Assembly: GCF_026712205.1 (NCBI RefSeq)
Contig: NZ_JAPPUW010000010.1
Coordinates: 1 to 64,000, forward strand
Reading direction: 5' to 3'
Source of the DNA: Pelomonas aquatica
Lineage (GTDB): Bacteria; Pseudomonadota; Gammaproteobacteria; Burkholderiales; Burkholderiaceae_C
DNA length: 64,000 bases
The position numbers were made by a program, and so were the translations under genes. Under the pieces are notes generated by a model. That model ran no database searches. It was not told where the DNA came from and saw nothing but the letters and a program-made list of their open reading frames with translations. This document shows positions 17,090 through 24,966 of this stretch, piece by piece (the first letter of the stretch is position 1; the number at the start of each line of letters is the position of its first letter).

Positions 17090-17836
17090 TCACCGCGTAG
17101 GCGCCAGCGCGAAGCGGCGCTCATGGTCAGCTTGATCCCGCAACCTGGCGAGCACCGAAGCCACGATGCGGTCGCAACGCTCGCCGTCGAATGCGAAGAC
17201 GTCGCGCTGTGCAGAGTCAAGATCCAGCGCAAGCGACTCGCGAAGCAGCCCACGCGCCCGGAAGTAGCGGCTGCGCACGGTCGCTTCAGGAATGCCGAGC
17301 GATTGCGCGGTTTCTTCCACGCTGAGTTCCTCGACGGCGCGCAGCACGAAGACGGCTGCGAAGCTCTCAGGCAGGTCGTCCAGCCTGCGCTCGATGAGGG
17401 TGCGCAACTGCGCGCGGGACAATGCGTCTTCGGGCTTTTCGGCCGGCGCTGCATCCATGGCGTCAATCTCCGTGTCTACCGGCGCGGCCTCGGCTTCGGG
17501 CGCGGTGGGAACGAACCTGGCAATGCCGTCGCGGCGCGCTTGCTTGCGCAGCCGACCCCAGCATTCATTCATCACCAACTGCGACAGCCAGGTTCCCAGC
17601 GACGCGTCGCCCCGGAACTTGCCGATCGCGCGGAAGGCCTGCAGGTAGGCATCCTGCAGCGCGTCCTCCGCGTCGCCGTCGTGTTTGAGCGTGACTCGCG
17701 CGAGGCGAAATAGGCGCCGGTTGTACTGGCGCATCAGGCGCGCGAAGGCGGCAGAGTCGCCCGCAACCACCTGCAGCGCCAAATCGAGATCTGCCTGGCG
17801 ACCGCTCGGTTCCGGGAGGGAAGTCGTCGTGTTCAT
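17090..17836 (-). CDS. ECF-family RNA polymerase sigma factor
   Basis: The 248-residue protein contains region 2 (FARLMRQYNRRLFRLARVTL, DAEDALQDAYLQAFRAIGKF, LGTWLSQLVMNECWGRLRK). An acidic linker rich in Ala/Glu/Pro follows, then region 4 (LPESFAAVFVLRAVEELSVE, ETAQSLGIPEATVRSRYFRA). A 60-residue C-terminal extension is longer than in minimal ECF factors. It is last of the large genes in a set with a di-haem cytochrome, DUF4142 protein and cupredoxin, five bases after the cupredoxin stop. No membrane anti-sigma gene is adjacent; control may lie in the linker/extension or in the small downstream protein. Confidence 0.92.
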   Translation of the reverse strand: MNTTTSLPEPSGRQADLDLALQVVAGDSAAFARLMRQYNRRLFRLARVTLKHDGDAEDALQDAYLQAFRAIGKFRGDASLGTWLSQLVMNECWGRLRKQARRDGIARFVPTAPEAEAAPVDTEIDAMDAAPAEKPEDALSRAQLRTLIERRLDDLPESFAAVFVLRAVEELSVEETAQSLGIPEATVRSRYFRARGLLRESLALDLDSAQRDVFAFDGERCDRIVASVLARLRDQADHERRFALAPTR

Positions 17837-17840
17837 GGCG

Positions 17841-18155
17841 TCATTGGACGTTGAGGTAGGCCTTCATCATCGGGTGCAGCGCGCAGACGTAGCCCTGCTG
17901 CCCGGGCGTCTTCACCCTGAAGCTCCAGGACGCGCCAGGCGCGATGGCTCCCGAGTCGAACGCCCTGCCAGCGGTCGCGGTATGCGGCACCACGTCGCGG
18001 TTGACCCACGTGACGCGGTCGCCGCGCTTGACCGTCAAGGTCTCGGGGTTGAAGCGCATGCCCTCGATGATGACCGTATGGGTCTCGCCCCAGGCCGCCG
18101 GGCCCGCGGCGAGGAAGGCCCAGGCGACGGCGGCGGCGCGAAGCCGCCGCGTCAC
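17841..18155 (-). CDS. Periplasmic cupredoxin (plastocyanin/amicyanin-like blue copper protein)
   Basis: The 104-residue protein has a signal peptide (MTRRLRAAAVAWAFLAAGPA, then AWGE). A small beta-barrel carries the type 1 copper ligands: His in VVPHTATAG, and Cys/His/Met in YVCALHPMMK. GDRVTWVNRDVVPHT is typical. It would shuttle one electron in the periplasm, plausibly with the di-haem cytochrome encoded two genes upstream. Its start overlaps the DUF4142 stop by four bases (ATGA). No copper-responsive site was recognised. Confidence 0.9.
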   Translation of the reverse strand: MTRRLRAAAVAWAFLAAGPAAWGETHTVIIEGMRFNPETLTVKRGDRVTWVNRDVVPHTATAGRAFDSGAIAPGASWSFRVKTPGQQGYVCALHPMMKAYLNVQ

Positions 18156-18682
18156 TTCAACGCACCCTGGAGGTGACGGGCGTGCTGCAGGTGGGCGTCG
18201 ATGGCCGGGCGCACCTTCACCAGGAGTGCCTTCAGCTCAGCGTTGCTGGCACTGGGGATGAGCACCTGGTCCAGCGCGTCGAGCACGGCCACGTGGTAGT
18301 CGACTTCGTGGTCCACATAGGCCTTGTCGAACGCCGCACCGTCCAGGGTGCGCAGCTTGGCGAGGTTGTCGTCGCCCCCCTTTTGCAGGCTTTGTGCGGT
18401 GGGGTTGTCCTGCGGCTTGACCTTCAGCTTGGTGACGAGGTCGACCGCCATCTTGTTGACGCCGCTGTGGTCGGTGACCATCTGCTGCGCGAAGGCCTTG
18501 ACGGTGGCGGACTTCGTCCTGCCCGCGGCGAGCTTGCCGGCATCGACGTCCACCTGGTTGGCGGTCACGACGATGGCGGCGATTTGCGCGTCGTTGGGCC
18601 CTTCGGCTGCGTGGGCCGCGTGGGCGGCGAGGGACAGGGTAGCGGCAGCGGCGAGCGCTGCGAGGGGGAGGCGTCGGGTCAT
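18152..18682 (-). CDS. DUF4142 family periplasmic protein
   Basis: ATG 18682 gives 176 residues beginning with a signal peptide (MTRRLPLAALAAAATLSLAA, cleavage near AHAAEG). The rest is a four-helix bundle of DUF4142 type with NDAQIAAIVVTANQVDVDAG, FAQQMVTDHSGVN and AYVDHEVDYHVAVLDALD. Conserved His in the two helices may bind metal; this is unproven for the family. The gene overlaps the cupredoxin start, tying it to a periplasmic redox or stress operon. Confidence 0.9.
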   Translation of the reverse strand: MTRRLPLAALAAAATLSLAAHAAHAAEGPNDAQIAAIVVTANQVDVDAGKLAAGRTKSATVKAFAQQMVTDHSGVNKMAVDLVTKLKVKPQDNPTAQSLQKGGDDNLAKLRTLDGAAFDKAYVDHEVDYHVAVLDALDQVLIPSASNAELKALLVKVRPAIDAHLQHARHLQGALK

Positions 18683-18753
18683 GGTTTGTGCTGGAGGTTG
18701 ACGTCGGAAGTGCCGACAGGGGATAGATGTCGCGAACCGTGCGGGCGTTCCCG

Positions 18754-19971
18754 TCAAAGCGATTTCAGGTACTGCGCGAGGTCCTTGATGTCGGACGGTG
18801 TGAGGCCGAGGTTGCGCCTGGCGTTGTAGGCAGCACCCACGTCTTCCAGCGTCGCGGCGCTGCCGTCATGGAAGTAGGGTGCGTGCTGCCACGCCCCCTT
18901 CAACGGCGTGGTGCGGTACATCCGTGTGGCCGAACGCCCCGCGTGGCTGGGTGTTTCGGGTTCGGCCATGGATGCGTCCGGCCCGTGCAGGCGCGCGTTG
19001 GCATCGGTGAAGAGGCTGCCGCTGTGGCAGGCGATGCATTGCGCCTTGCCTTCGAAGAGCAGTTTTCCGCGCCCCGCCGCGATGGCGTCGAAGCTGCCGG
19101 CCGGCGCCGCGGGCGCAGCGAGGGAGAGCTGATACGCCTGCAGACCGGCCAGCTTCGGGCTGACCAAGTCCGCGGTGCTGTTGATGGTGGTGGCCGCGGG
19201 CATTCGCGGGTCGAAGAAGCTGCCCAGGCCGCCCATCTGGGTGACCGCCACGTAGCGGTTCCAGTAGGCAATGTCGTCGCCGTCGCCAGTGAAGGTGATC
19301 TTGTGGATTCCGGCCAGGCCATAGGCCGGCGGGATGACAGCGGGCTTGCTCTTGCCGTCGATGTTGAAGCGGGCGTCGTACTTGCCCCTGCCCCAACTGG
19401 CGAACACCGCCTGGGTGTCGGCGTCGAGTGCGGGCGACAGCGAGACGATCTTGCCAACGTCGAGATCGCGATTGGCCCAGCCGTCCAGGCGCTTGCCGAT
19501 GCCGGGTGCGAACGAGTTGTCCACGGTGGAGTGGCACAGCGCGCAGGTCACGCCCAGGCTGCGCAGCTTGAGCACGGTGCCTTCCTTCTCCACTCGGCCC
19601 TTGAGGCCCACCACAGCGTCCAGTTGCAACAGGGCCAGAGTGGTCTGCGGGTCGTCCAGCGGTACTTTGCCGGCGGCGAGCGCCTGCTTGAGCGAATCCG
19701 GTAGCGCGTCGGCGTCGACCTTCAGGCCCACGTCGAGTGCCAGGGCTGGGGTAACGGTCGTCGTCACGGCCTCATGCATGCGCAGCTTGTCGGTCCACTT
19801 CGCCTCGTCGCCGAAGGTCTCGTAGCGGAAGGTCTGGCGGCCTTCGTCCACCAGCGTGCTGTCGGACGGCGCCTCGGGCGCGGCCTCGCCGCTGATGCCG
19901 CCGCTGCTGCCGCCGCAGGCGACCAGCGCCGCGGCGAGCGTGGCTGATGCGCTCCATGCCAGGTATCTCAT
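18754..19971 (-). CDS. Periplasmic di-haem c-type cytochrome, MauG/peroxidase-like
   Basis: Starting at ATG 19971 (MRYLAWSASATLAAALVACG) the protein is 405 residues with a lipoprotein-like signal (LVAC). It has two haem-binding motifs, CALCH near residue 155 and CIACH near 305. The C-terminal sequence TPLKGAWQHAPYFHDGSAAT and DIKDLAQYLKSL is typical of the bacterial di-haem cytochrome c peroxidase/MauG superfamily. Substrate could be peroxide or an organic reductant. It precedes DUF4142, cupredoxin and the ECF sigma gene on the same strand, a context suggesting a redox-stress-induced electron-transfer unit. Confidence 0.85.
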   Translation of the reverse strand: MRYLAWSASATLAAALVACGGSSGGISGEAAPEAPSDSTLVDEGRQTFRYETFGDEAKWTDKLRMHEAVTTTVTPALALDVGLKVDADALPDSLKQALAAGKVPLDDPQTTLALLQLDAVVGLKGRVEKEGTVLKLRSLGVTCALCHSTVDNSFAPGIGKRLDGWANRDLDVGKIVSLSPALDADTQAVFASWGRGKYDARFNIDGKSKPAVIPPAYGLAGIHKITFTGDGDDIAYWNRYVAVTQMGGLGSFFDPRMPAATTINSTADLVSPKLAGLQAYQLSLAAPAAPAGSFDAIAAGRGKLLFEGKAQCIACHSGSLFTDANARLHGPDASMAEPETPSHAGRSATRMYRTTPLKGAWQHAPYFHDGSAATLEDVGAAYNARRNLGLTPSDIKDLAQYLKSL

Positions 19972-20029
19972 GGGATCTCCAAGGTTGTGATGCCCGTTGG
20001 ACGCCACGACCCGCCCCCGCGTTCCCGTC

Positions 20030-20761
20030 TCAACGACCCGGTACGCGCATCAGACTCAGGAACTCACGGCGCAACGCCGGGTCTCTCAGGAAGGCCCCTC
20101 GCATCACGGAGTTGGTCATGCGTGAATCGGCGTCCTTCACGCCGCGCCAGTGCATGCAAAAGTGTGTGGCCTCGACAACCACCGCCAGGCCGTCGGGGCT
20201 CACGCGCCGCTCCAGTTCATCCGCCAATTGCGTGATGGCTTCCTCCTGGATCTGCGGGCGGCTCATGACCCAGTCGCAGATGCGCGCGTACTTGGACAGG
20301 CCGATGAGGTTGGACGCGGCATTGGGCAGCACGCCGATCCAGGCCTTGCCCACGATGGGGCACAGGTGATGCGAGCAGGCGCTGCGAACGGTGATCGGGC
20401 CGATCAGCATCACGTCGTTGAGGCGCGAGACGTTGGGGAACTCCGTCACCGGTGGGGCCGGTTCGTAGCGCCCGCGGAACAGCTCGGTCACGAACATCTT
20501 GGCCACGCGACGGGCGGTGTCGGCGGTGTTGTGATCCTTGTCGGTGTCGATCACCAGGGCGTGCAGCACCTCGCGCAGCCGGTGCTCCACATCACCGCGC
20601 AATTCATCGAGTTCGCCGTCCCGGATGAACGCGGAGATGTTGTCGTTGGCGTGGTAGCGCTGCTGGGCGTGGATGAGGCGGTGGCGGATTCGATCCGAGA
20701 CGGACATGCGGGGCAGCGTGTCGGGGAGAAGGGTCGAAGGAGCGTCGGCAAGCATGGCCAT
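20030..20761 (-). CDS. folE: GTP cyclohydrolase I
   Basis: This 243-residue enzyme converts GTP to 7,8-dihydroneopterin triphosphate, the first step of folate and pterin synthesis. The zinc/active-site signature is VRSACSHHLCPIVGKAWIGV with Cys and paired His, and later HFCMHWRGVKD supplies the third zinc ligand. LIGLSKYARICDWVMSRPQIQEE is also conserved. The start at 20761 carries about 20 residues more than compact homologues; an internal ATG (MSVSDRIRHRL) is possible. It is 58 bases upstream of the cytochrome gene on the same strand. Confidence 0.93.
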   Translation of the reverse strand: MAMLADAPSTLLPDTLPRMSVSDRIRHRLIHAQQRYHANDNISAFIRDGELDELRGDVEHRLREVLHALVIDTDKDHNTADTARRVAKMFVTELFRGRYEPAPPVTEFPNVSRLNDVMLIGPITVRSACSHHLCPIVGKAWIGVLPNAASNLIGLSKYARICDWVMSRPQIQEEAITQLADELERRVSPDGLAVVVEATHFCMHWRGVKDADSRMTNSVMRGAFLRDPALRREFLSLMRVPGR

Positions 20762-21379
20762 CCCATGGTGGAAAACCGCTTGGACGTCATGACACTACGC
20801 CGCGTTCCCGATTGGGCGACTCTTTGCTCTGCGCGATGGCGCACCGACACCGCCACTAGAGGAGACGCCGCGCCGACCGCTCACATGAATATGGCAACCA
20901 ACCTGGACTTCAAACGGCAAGTGCGTGAGGCGTCGTGGTGAATGCTGACGGCATCAAGACATCGAAGTGGTCGGGACGACGAGCGCCACCTCGTCGTTGC
21001 AGCAAAGCGGGCCCTGGAGTTCACAGCTTGTTCGCGACGGACGGTAGCGGCTGTCCCGGCACCCGTAGCTCTATGTGTCCCGAGTTCTCCTACACGTTGG
21101 ACGCCACCCGCTCATATCCTTAGCTCCAATGCACGACGAACGCGCCTGATCGCGCGTGACTCAACCCCTGTCGCCGCTCATGGGGAATCAGTCCGCCGAG
21201 ATCGGCTGCACGAAATCTCGCGCCGAACGGGCACACTTTCGCGCTCGATTTCACGGCGGCACTTTCAATTGCATCAATTCCATGCCGTTTCAAACGTTGC
21301 CAACCTAGACTGCGCGCCGCGCCGTGGCAACCGAGCCAGCGCCGACACCCGTTTGAACTTTCGTCCGCTTGAGGAAGCT
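20762..21379. other. 618-base gene-poor stretch upstream of the broken chemoreceptor
   Basis: No convincing gene is seen on either strand. Open frames here lack ribosome sites and have protein compositions (Arg/Ser/Pro-rich) typical of non-coding GC-rich DNA. The right part holds the flagellar-type promoter and 5' leader of the chemoreceptor gene. Confidence 0.5.
21265..21290 (+). promoter_or_regulatory. Putative sigma28 (FliA) promoter of the chemoreceptor gene
   Basis: TCAA at 21265-21268 and GCCGTTT at 21284-21290 are separated by exactly 15 bases. This is the spacing and near-consensus of flagellar-class promoters driving chemoreceptor genes in proteobacteria. The chemoreceptor start lies about 80 bases downstream. 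Confidence 0.5.
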
Positions 21380-21577
21380 ATGCGCCGTGAACTGACTGTT
21401 GCCCAACGGCTGGCCCTGGGCTTCGGGCTCCTGCTGGTCCTGTTCCTGCTGATCTCGGCGTTCGCCTGGCGGGCGCTGCAGCAGTCCGACGCGGCGATGA
21501 AGAGCGTCTACGAGGACCGCACCGTGCCGATGGGGCAGCTCGGCGATGCGCTGCCCCCTGAGATTCGCAGCAGGTAG
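21380..21577 (+). pseudogene. Methyl-accepting chemotaxis protein, N-terminus only, cut by the IS3-family element
   Basis: ATG 21380 is preceded by GAGGA. It encodes MRRELTVAQRLALGFG, a transmembrane segment (LLLVLFLLISAFAWRAL) and the start of a four-helix-bundle sensor domain (QQSDAAMKSVYEDRT). Chemoreceptor sequence stops at 21551, where the IS begins, and the frame ends inside the IS at 21577. The periplasmic remainder, HAMP and signalling domains are absent, and the DNA to the right of the IS does not resume a chemoreceptor. The gene is therefore dead. Confidence 0.85.
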
Positions 21578-21615
21578 TTCTAGAGTCCGATCAACCCGAG
21601 ATGGAGATCGGACCG

Positions 21616-21876
21616 ATGAAGAAGCGATACAGCGAGGAACAGATCATTGGGTTCCTGCGTGAGGCCGATGCTGGCCTGCCGGTCAAGGAGCTGTGCAGGA
21701 AGCATGGCTTCAGCGAGCCGAGCTACTACGCCTGGAAGGCCAAGTTCGGCGGCATGAACGTGTCGGACGCACAGCGGTTGAAGACGTTGGAGGCGGAGAA
21801 CACGAAGCTCAAGAAGCTGCTGTCCAACTCGATGCTTGAGATCGACGCGATGCGCGAGGTGCTCAAGGGAAAGTGA
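21616..21876 (+). CDS. IS3-family transposase OrfA
   Basis: The 86-residue protein (from ATG 21616, MKKRYSEEQIIGFLREADAG) is the helix-turn-helix subunit of an IS3 transposase. VKELCRKHGFSEPSYYAWKAKFGGM forms the DNA-binding helices and is followed by a leucine zipper (LKTLEAENTKLKKLL). An in-frame ATG at 21601 would add five residues. The stop overlaps the orfB start (TGATG). It binds the terminal repeats and is intact. Confidence 0.92.
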   Translation: MKKRYSEEQIIGFLREADAGLPVKELCRKHGFSEPSYYAWKAKFGGMNVSDAQRLKTLEAENTKLKKLLSNSMLEIDAMREVLKGK

Positions 21877-22754
21877 TGGCCGTGGCGGCGCGGCGCGAGG
21901 TCGTGCGGCAGTTGCAGGAGAAGGGCTTGAGCGAACGCCGAGCCCTCAGGCTGGTGGGCATGAGTGCCAGCACCCTGCGCTACCGGCCCCGCGACGATGG
22001 CAACGGCAGGCTGCGCGAGCGATTGACGGAACTCGCCGGCCAGCACCGCCGCCACGGCTATCGCATGCTGCACAGCCGACTGCAGCTCGAAGGCTGGACG
22101 ATCAACGTCAAGCGGACGTACCGGGTCTACCGCGAGGAAGGGCTGATGGTGCGCAAGCGCCGCCGCAAGAAGCTGCCCGTGCCCGAGCGGCAGCCGTTGG
22201 TGCGCCCGACGCAACCCGATGAGGTGTGGAGCATGGATTTTGTGTTCGACGAACTGGCCAACGGCCGCAGGGTCAAGACGCTGACTGTTGTGGACGACTG
22301 CAGCAAGGAGGCGGTACAGATCGCCGTGGATACGTCGATCCCCGCGCTGTACGTCACGCGAGTGCTCGACCAGGTCAAAGCCGAGCGAGGCTTGCCCAAA
22401 GTGATCCGTACCGACAACGGCCCGGAGTTCGCGGGCCGAACGATGCAGAGCTGGGCCGCCAGGAACGGCGTCGAACTGCGCTTCATCCAGCCCGGCAAGC
22501 CGGTGCAGAACGCATACATCGAGAGCTTCAACAGCCGCTTCCGCGACGAGTGCCTGTCGCAGCACTGGTTTGCCAGCCTGAGCCACATGCGCAGCGTCAT
22601 CGACAACTGGCGCGAGGACTACAACCACAGCCGGCCGCACAGCACCCTCGGGTACGTGCCACCGGCCGTGTTCGCCGCGCGATGCCGCCAGCATGCTGGC
22701 GGCATCGCGCCAAACCCAGCATCGACAACTACGATGCAAACCCCAGGGCTCTAG
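21876..22754 (+). CDS. IS3-family transposase OrfB (DDE catalytic subunit)
   Basis: The 292-residue protein has the HTH_21 region (GQHRRHGYRMLHSRLQLEG) and an rve integrase core. The acidic triad lies in WSMDFVFDEL, VIRTDNGPEF and NAYIESFNSRFRDE. The C-terminal stretch WREDYNHSRPHSTLGYVPPA is typical of the family. ATG 21876 overlaps the orfA stop; the GTG at 21873 is also in frame. The frame is complete, so the element may still be active. Confidence 0.93.
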   Translation: MAVAARREVVRQLQEKGLSERRALRLVGMSASTLRYRPRDDGNGRLRERLTELAGQHRRHGYRMLHSRLQLEGWTINVKRTYRVYREEGLMVRKRRRKKLPVPERQPLVRPTQPDEVWSMDFVFDELANGRRVKTLTVVDDCSKEAVQIAVDTSIPALYVTRVLDQVKAERGLPKVIRTDNGPEFAGRTMQSWAARNGVELRFIQPGKPVQNAYIESFNSRFRDECLSQHWFASLSHMRSVIDNWREDYNHSRPHSTLGYVPPAVFAARCRQHAGGIAPNPASTTTMQTPGL

Positions 22755-22781
22755 ATCGAAGTGCTACGAATCCTGGGGGCA

Positions 22782-22798
22782 GCGCACTGTCAGTGCGC
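22782..22798. repeat. 17-base perfect palindrome abutting the right end of the IS
   Basis: GCGCACTG and CAGTGCGC are perfect inverted arms around a single T. The left arm starts with the GCGC assigned to the IS target duplication. The rest of the stretch to about 23067 shows no convincing gene on either strand. Confidence 0.6.
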
Positions 22799-23067
22799 AG
22801 CTGTTGAGGGCGTCGACCGGCTGAAGCGAGTCGTCTATCCCGGGCGGGCACGACTGGGAAGGTGAGGCCCTTTGTATTCAAGGAGAGCCGGAGTAACGGC
22901 TGGACGAGATCTCAGCCCCCGAATTCGTAGAGGAGTCCTGACGTTCGCCGAGGGCCGCGGATCCACTCGGCCGCCAAAGGTCTTCTAGCTGCTGGTATCT
23001 CCTGGCGATGCCTTGCAAGTACCGTATGAGGATGCGCAGCCAGCTTCGCGTGACGGAGGCGTCCGAC

Positions 23068-23310
23068 CTACGACTCGAAGGGCTCGCCCGGTGTTGGTGC
23101 TGCTGCAAGAGGCCCAAGTGCATGTTGGGCGGCTGTAGCTGCAGGGGCTGCACTTTCCAACTTCAATACAGGCCACTTTCCACCCCATGTCACAACTTTC
23201 CAACTTCGGGATGAAATCCCATCTGCAATGTTGAAGAAGGCCCGCAACAAAGCCTGCGCCGACGCAACAGTGCGAAGATTCCTCGGGTGGGCTTGAATAG
23301 AGGCGCTCAT
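23068..23310 (-). CDS. Small hypothetical protein, coupled to the preceding small gene
   Basis: The 80-residue frame begins in an ATGA overlap with the stop of the gene at 23307-23543, the only positive sign that it is translated. The first part (IQAHPRNLRTVASAQALLRA) is ordinary helical sequence; the second half becomes Ala/Pro-rich and less protein-like. No family was recognised. It may be a decayed remnant. Confidence 0.25.
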   Translation of the reverse strand: MSASIQAHPRNLRTVASAQALLRAFFNIADGISSRSWKVVTWGGKWPVLKLESAAPAATAAQHALGPLAAAPTPGEPFES

Positions 23311-23543
23311 TCGTGCCGTGCTGCGACCAAATCCAGCCGTCGGCTCAGCACTTCCTCGTACTCAGCAGCTGACGCCAGGAGTTGTTCAATCTGCCTGACT
23401 GTCGTCCGCATGAGCGTAAGGTCACCCAGGTCCGTGACGTTCCGCTTCGCTGCCACACGAGCCGAGAGGTTGTCCATGACAGCTCGTGCCGTTTCGACAG
23501 TTTCCAAGATCTGATGGGGTGCTCGTCTCATGTGTGCCTTCAA
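23307..23543 (-). CDS. Small helical protein of unknown function
   Basis: The frame encodes 78 residues with heptad-like helical sequence (ILETVETARAVMDNLSARVA, TVRQIEQLLASAAEYEEVLS) and no cysteine, signal or membrane segment. It lies directly downstream of the left copy of the 114-bp repeat, on the same strand on which the right copy precedes the anti-sigma gene. Its start is uncertain, as a second ATG lies four codons in. Function is unknown. Confidence 0.4.
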   Translation of the reverse strand: MKAHMRRAPHQILETVETARAVMDNLSARVAAKRNVTDLGDLTLMRTTVRQIEQLLASAAEYEEVLSRRLDLVAARHE

Positions 23544-23580
23544 GGGTGCCTGCAGGTCAAAGGCAGAGCTTCACTCCCAG

Positions 23581-23694
23581 GGTGACCGGAAGTCAAATGG
23601 CAATCGCGCGGCCCGGCGCTGTGTGCTCAGATATCTTGACCATACTTGTACCGATGCCTCGGAAAAGCGCCCATCGCAAAACTTGTCACCGGAG
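23581..23694 (-). repeat. Left copy of a 114-bp imperfect direct repeat
   Basis: The sequence aligns without gaps to 25521-25634 with 19 mismatches (about 83% identity). The last 24 bases of each copy, ending in TTGTCACCGGAG on the plus strand, are identical. On the minus strand this copy lies just before the small gene at 23307-23543. The differences do not show a clear third-position bias, so it is more likely regulatory or mobile DNA than coding sequence. Confidence 0.75.
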
Positions 23695-23786
23695 GGATCT
23701 CCGCGGAGTCGGACCGCGACGAGCTGGTCCGCGCCAGCAACGAGATCTACCGGCAACTGTCGCCGAAGACGTCCGGCTGAAGCCGC

Positions 23787-24773
23787 CTAGGCCTTGCCCG
23801 ATGCGCTGCGCTTGAACACGCCGGCAGGGCGAGGCACGTCCCAGAAGGTGTTGTTCATGTTGCTCTCGATCTCGTGGAGTTGGGCGGTCGCCGCTTGACC
23901 ATCCGCTTGACTCATCTTGCCGGCCTCCACCTGAGCCTGGATTTTTGCCAGCTGATCGGTCCGCTCCTCAAAGCGCCGCCGGTTCAGCTTAAGCCCGTCG
24001 ATGAACATCTTGGCGGTCGCCCGGAGGATCTCCGGGTACTTCTGACAAAACTCGACCGCCGGCCGCAGTGACTCGGTCACGTCAATCCAGTTCGAATTCG
24101 CGTCTGCGATCTCATCGAAATGCGCCGGTGCAATGATGCGAACATCAGGAATGCCGGTGTCGGCCACACCGATGTCTCGGTACACCTTCCGTGCCAGCTC
24201 AGAGCAATATGCGAACGTTTGGGCTGACTCCTTGGTCGGCAGGATCTTGTAGGGTTGCGCCAAGTAGAAGGCGCATGCCCGAAGGAAGCTGTCGGCATCG
24301 TCGGGGCCAACGGCCTTGTGGCGGATGATGCGCCAGCCAGGCGCCGCATCGGCGAGAACCTCCGGAAGGATTCGATTTGACGCACCCACACCGGGGATAG
24401 CATCGACGCAGATGTAATCCGCGTGCACGATCGCCACATGGCTGGACCGCGCGTTTTTGTACAGCGTCTTCTGCACCAAGGCGAGCGCCTGGCTTCCCGT
24501 CATCAAGATGAGGTCGCCGGGCTGGAACCACCCGTCGAGTGCTTCAAGACCTTGCATGAACTCGTTGTCCTGCCCGCGCATCATCGCGACGTGCAGGTCG
24601 GTCTGATGCGTAGGAACGCCGCTCACTTTCGACATGAACTGCAGGATCGCGTCAGGCATGTTGCGCAAGTTGTTGGCCAACTTGGCAGCCCCCTCGTCGG
24701 TGGCAATTTGCTGAAAAAGGTCGGCAGCAGCGGTGTTGCGCGCAACCTCTTGAATCGTCGGCGGTTTGGTCAT
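23787..24773 (-). CDS. YiiX/YebB-like papain-fold (NlpC/P60 superfamily) hydrolase
   Basis: From ATG 24773 (MTKPPTIQEVARNTAAADLF) the protein is 328 residues without a signal peptide. The central domain (about 75-220) has the circularly permuted NlpC/P60 layout: GDLILMTGSQ, catalytic His in SSHVAIVHADYICVD, and catalytic Cys in FAYCSELARKVYRD, with FYLAQPYKI between. YiiX-like proteins are predicted thiol hydrolases of amide or ester bonds, some on lipids. The N-terminal 70 and C-terminal 90 residues are helical and not recognised. It stands alone between the two 114-bp repeat copies, in a neighbourhood of broken genes. The substrate cannot be inferred. Confidence 0.6.
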   Translation of the reverse strand: MTKPPTIQEVARNTAAADLFQQIATDEGAAKLANNLRNMPDAILQFMSKVSGVPTHQTDLHVAMMRGQDNEFMQGLEALDGWFQPGDLILMTGSQALALVQKTLYKNARSSHVAIVHADYICVDAIPGVGASNRILPEVLADAAPGWRIIRHKAVGPDDADSFLRACAFYLAQPYKILPTKESAQTFAYCSELARKVYRDIGVADTGIPDVRIIAPAHFDEIADANSNWIDVTESLRPAVEFCQKYPEILRATAKMFIDGLKLNRRRFEERTDQLAKIQAQVEAGKMSQADGQAATAQLHEIESNMNNTFWDVPRPAGVFKRSASGKA

Positions 24774-24924
24774 CGATCTGGTCTCCTTGTTTGAGATGGC
24801 AGCAAGCTGCTCCGTGACGGCCGTCATCGCTGGCCTAACCTAACCATGTGGGGAGACCCGGCTGGAATTCAACTCCCGCGTGACAAGAGGGCGTCCGCAC
24901 GCCCGGTTGCGCTGATATAACTCG

Positions 24925-24966
24925 CCCCCCCCCCCCCGCCGCTCAGGTGTTTTGGCGCCCCCCCCC
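24925..24966. repeat. Two poly-C runs (13 and 9 bases)
   Basis: Runs of 13 C (24925-24937) and 9 C (24958-24966) lie at the 3' end of the frameshifted anti-sigma gene. Such tracts are prone to slippage in the cell and in sequencing, and would change the reading frame end of that gene. Confidence 0.85.

Larger units (their letters stand above)
21552..22781 (+). mobile_element. IS3-family insertion sequence (IS407-like), 1230 bp
   Basis: The left end begins TGCCCCCTGAGATTCG and the right end, read inward, begins TGCCCCCAGGATTCG. These are imperfect inverted repeats that continue to a shared TCTAGAG about 30 bases in. Two overlapping frames (orfA, orfB) encode an IS3-type transposase. GCGC flanks both ends (21548-21551 and 22782-22785), consistent with a 4-bp target duplication as usual in the IS407 group. 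It lies inside the chemoreceptor gene. Confidence 0.9.

Noticed and set aside
20885-20941. 18-codon ORF starting ATGAATATGGC
   Set aside because: No ribosome site or conservation evidence; too short to support in a gene-poor stretch.
23693-23780. Short protein-like frame on the plus strand (GISAESDRDELVRASNEIYR)
   Set aside because: It looks protein-like but has no start codon or ribosome site, and its 5' part lies in the direct repeat; too little to call a gene.
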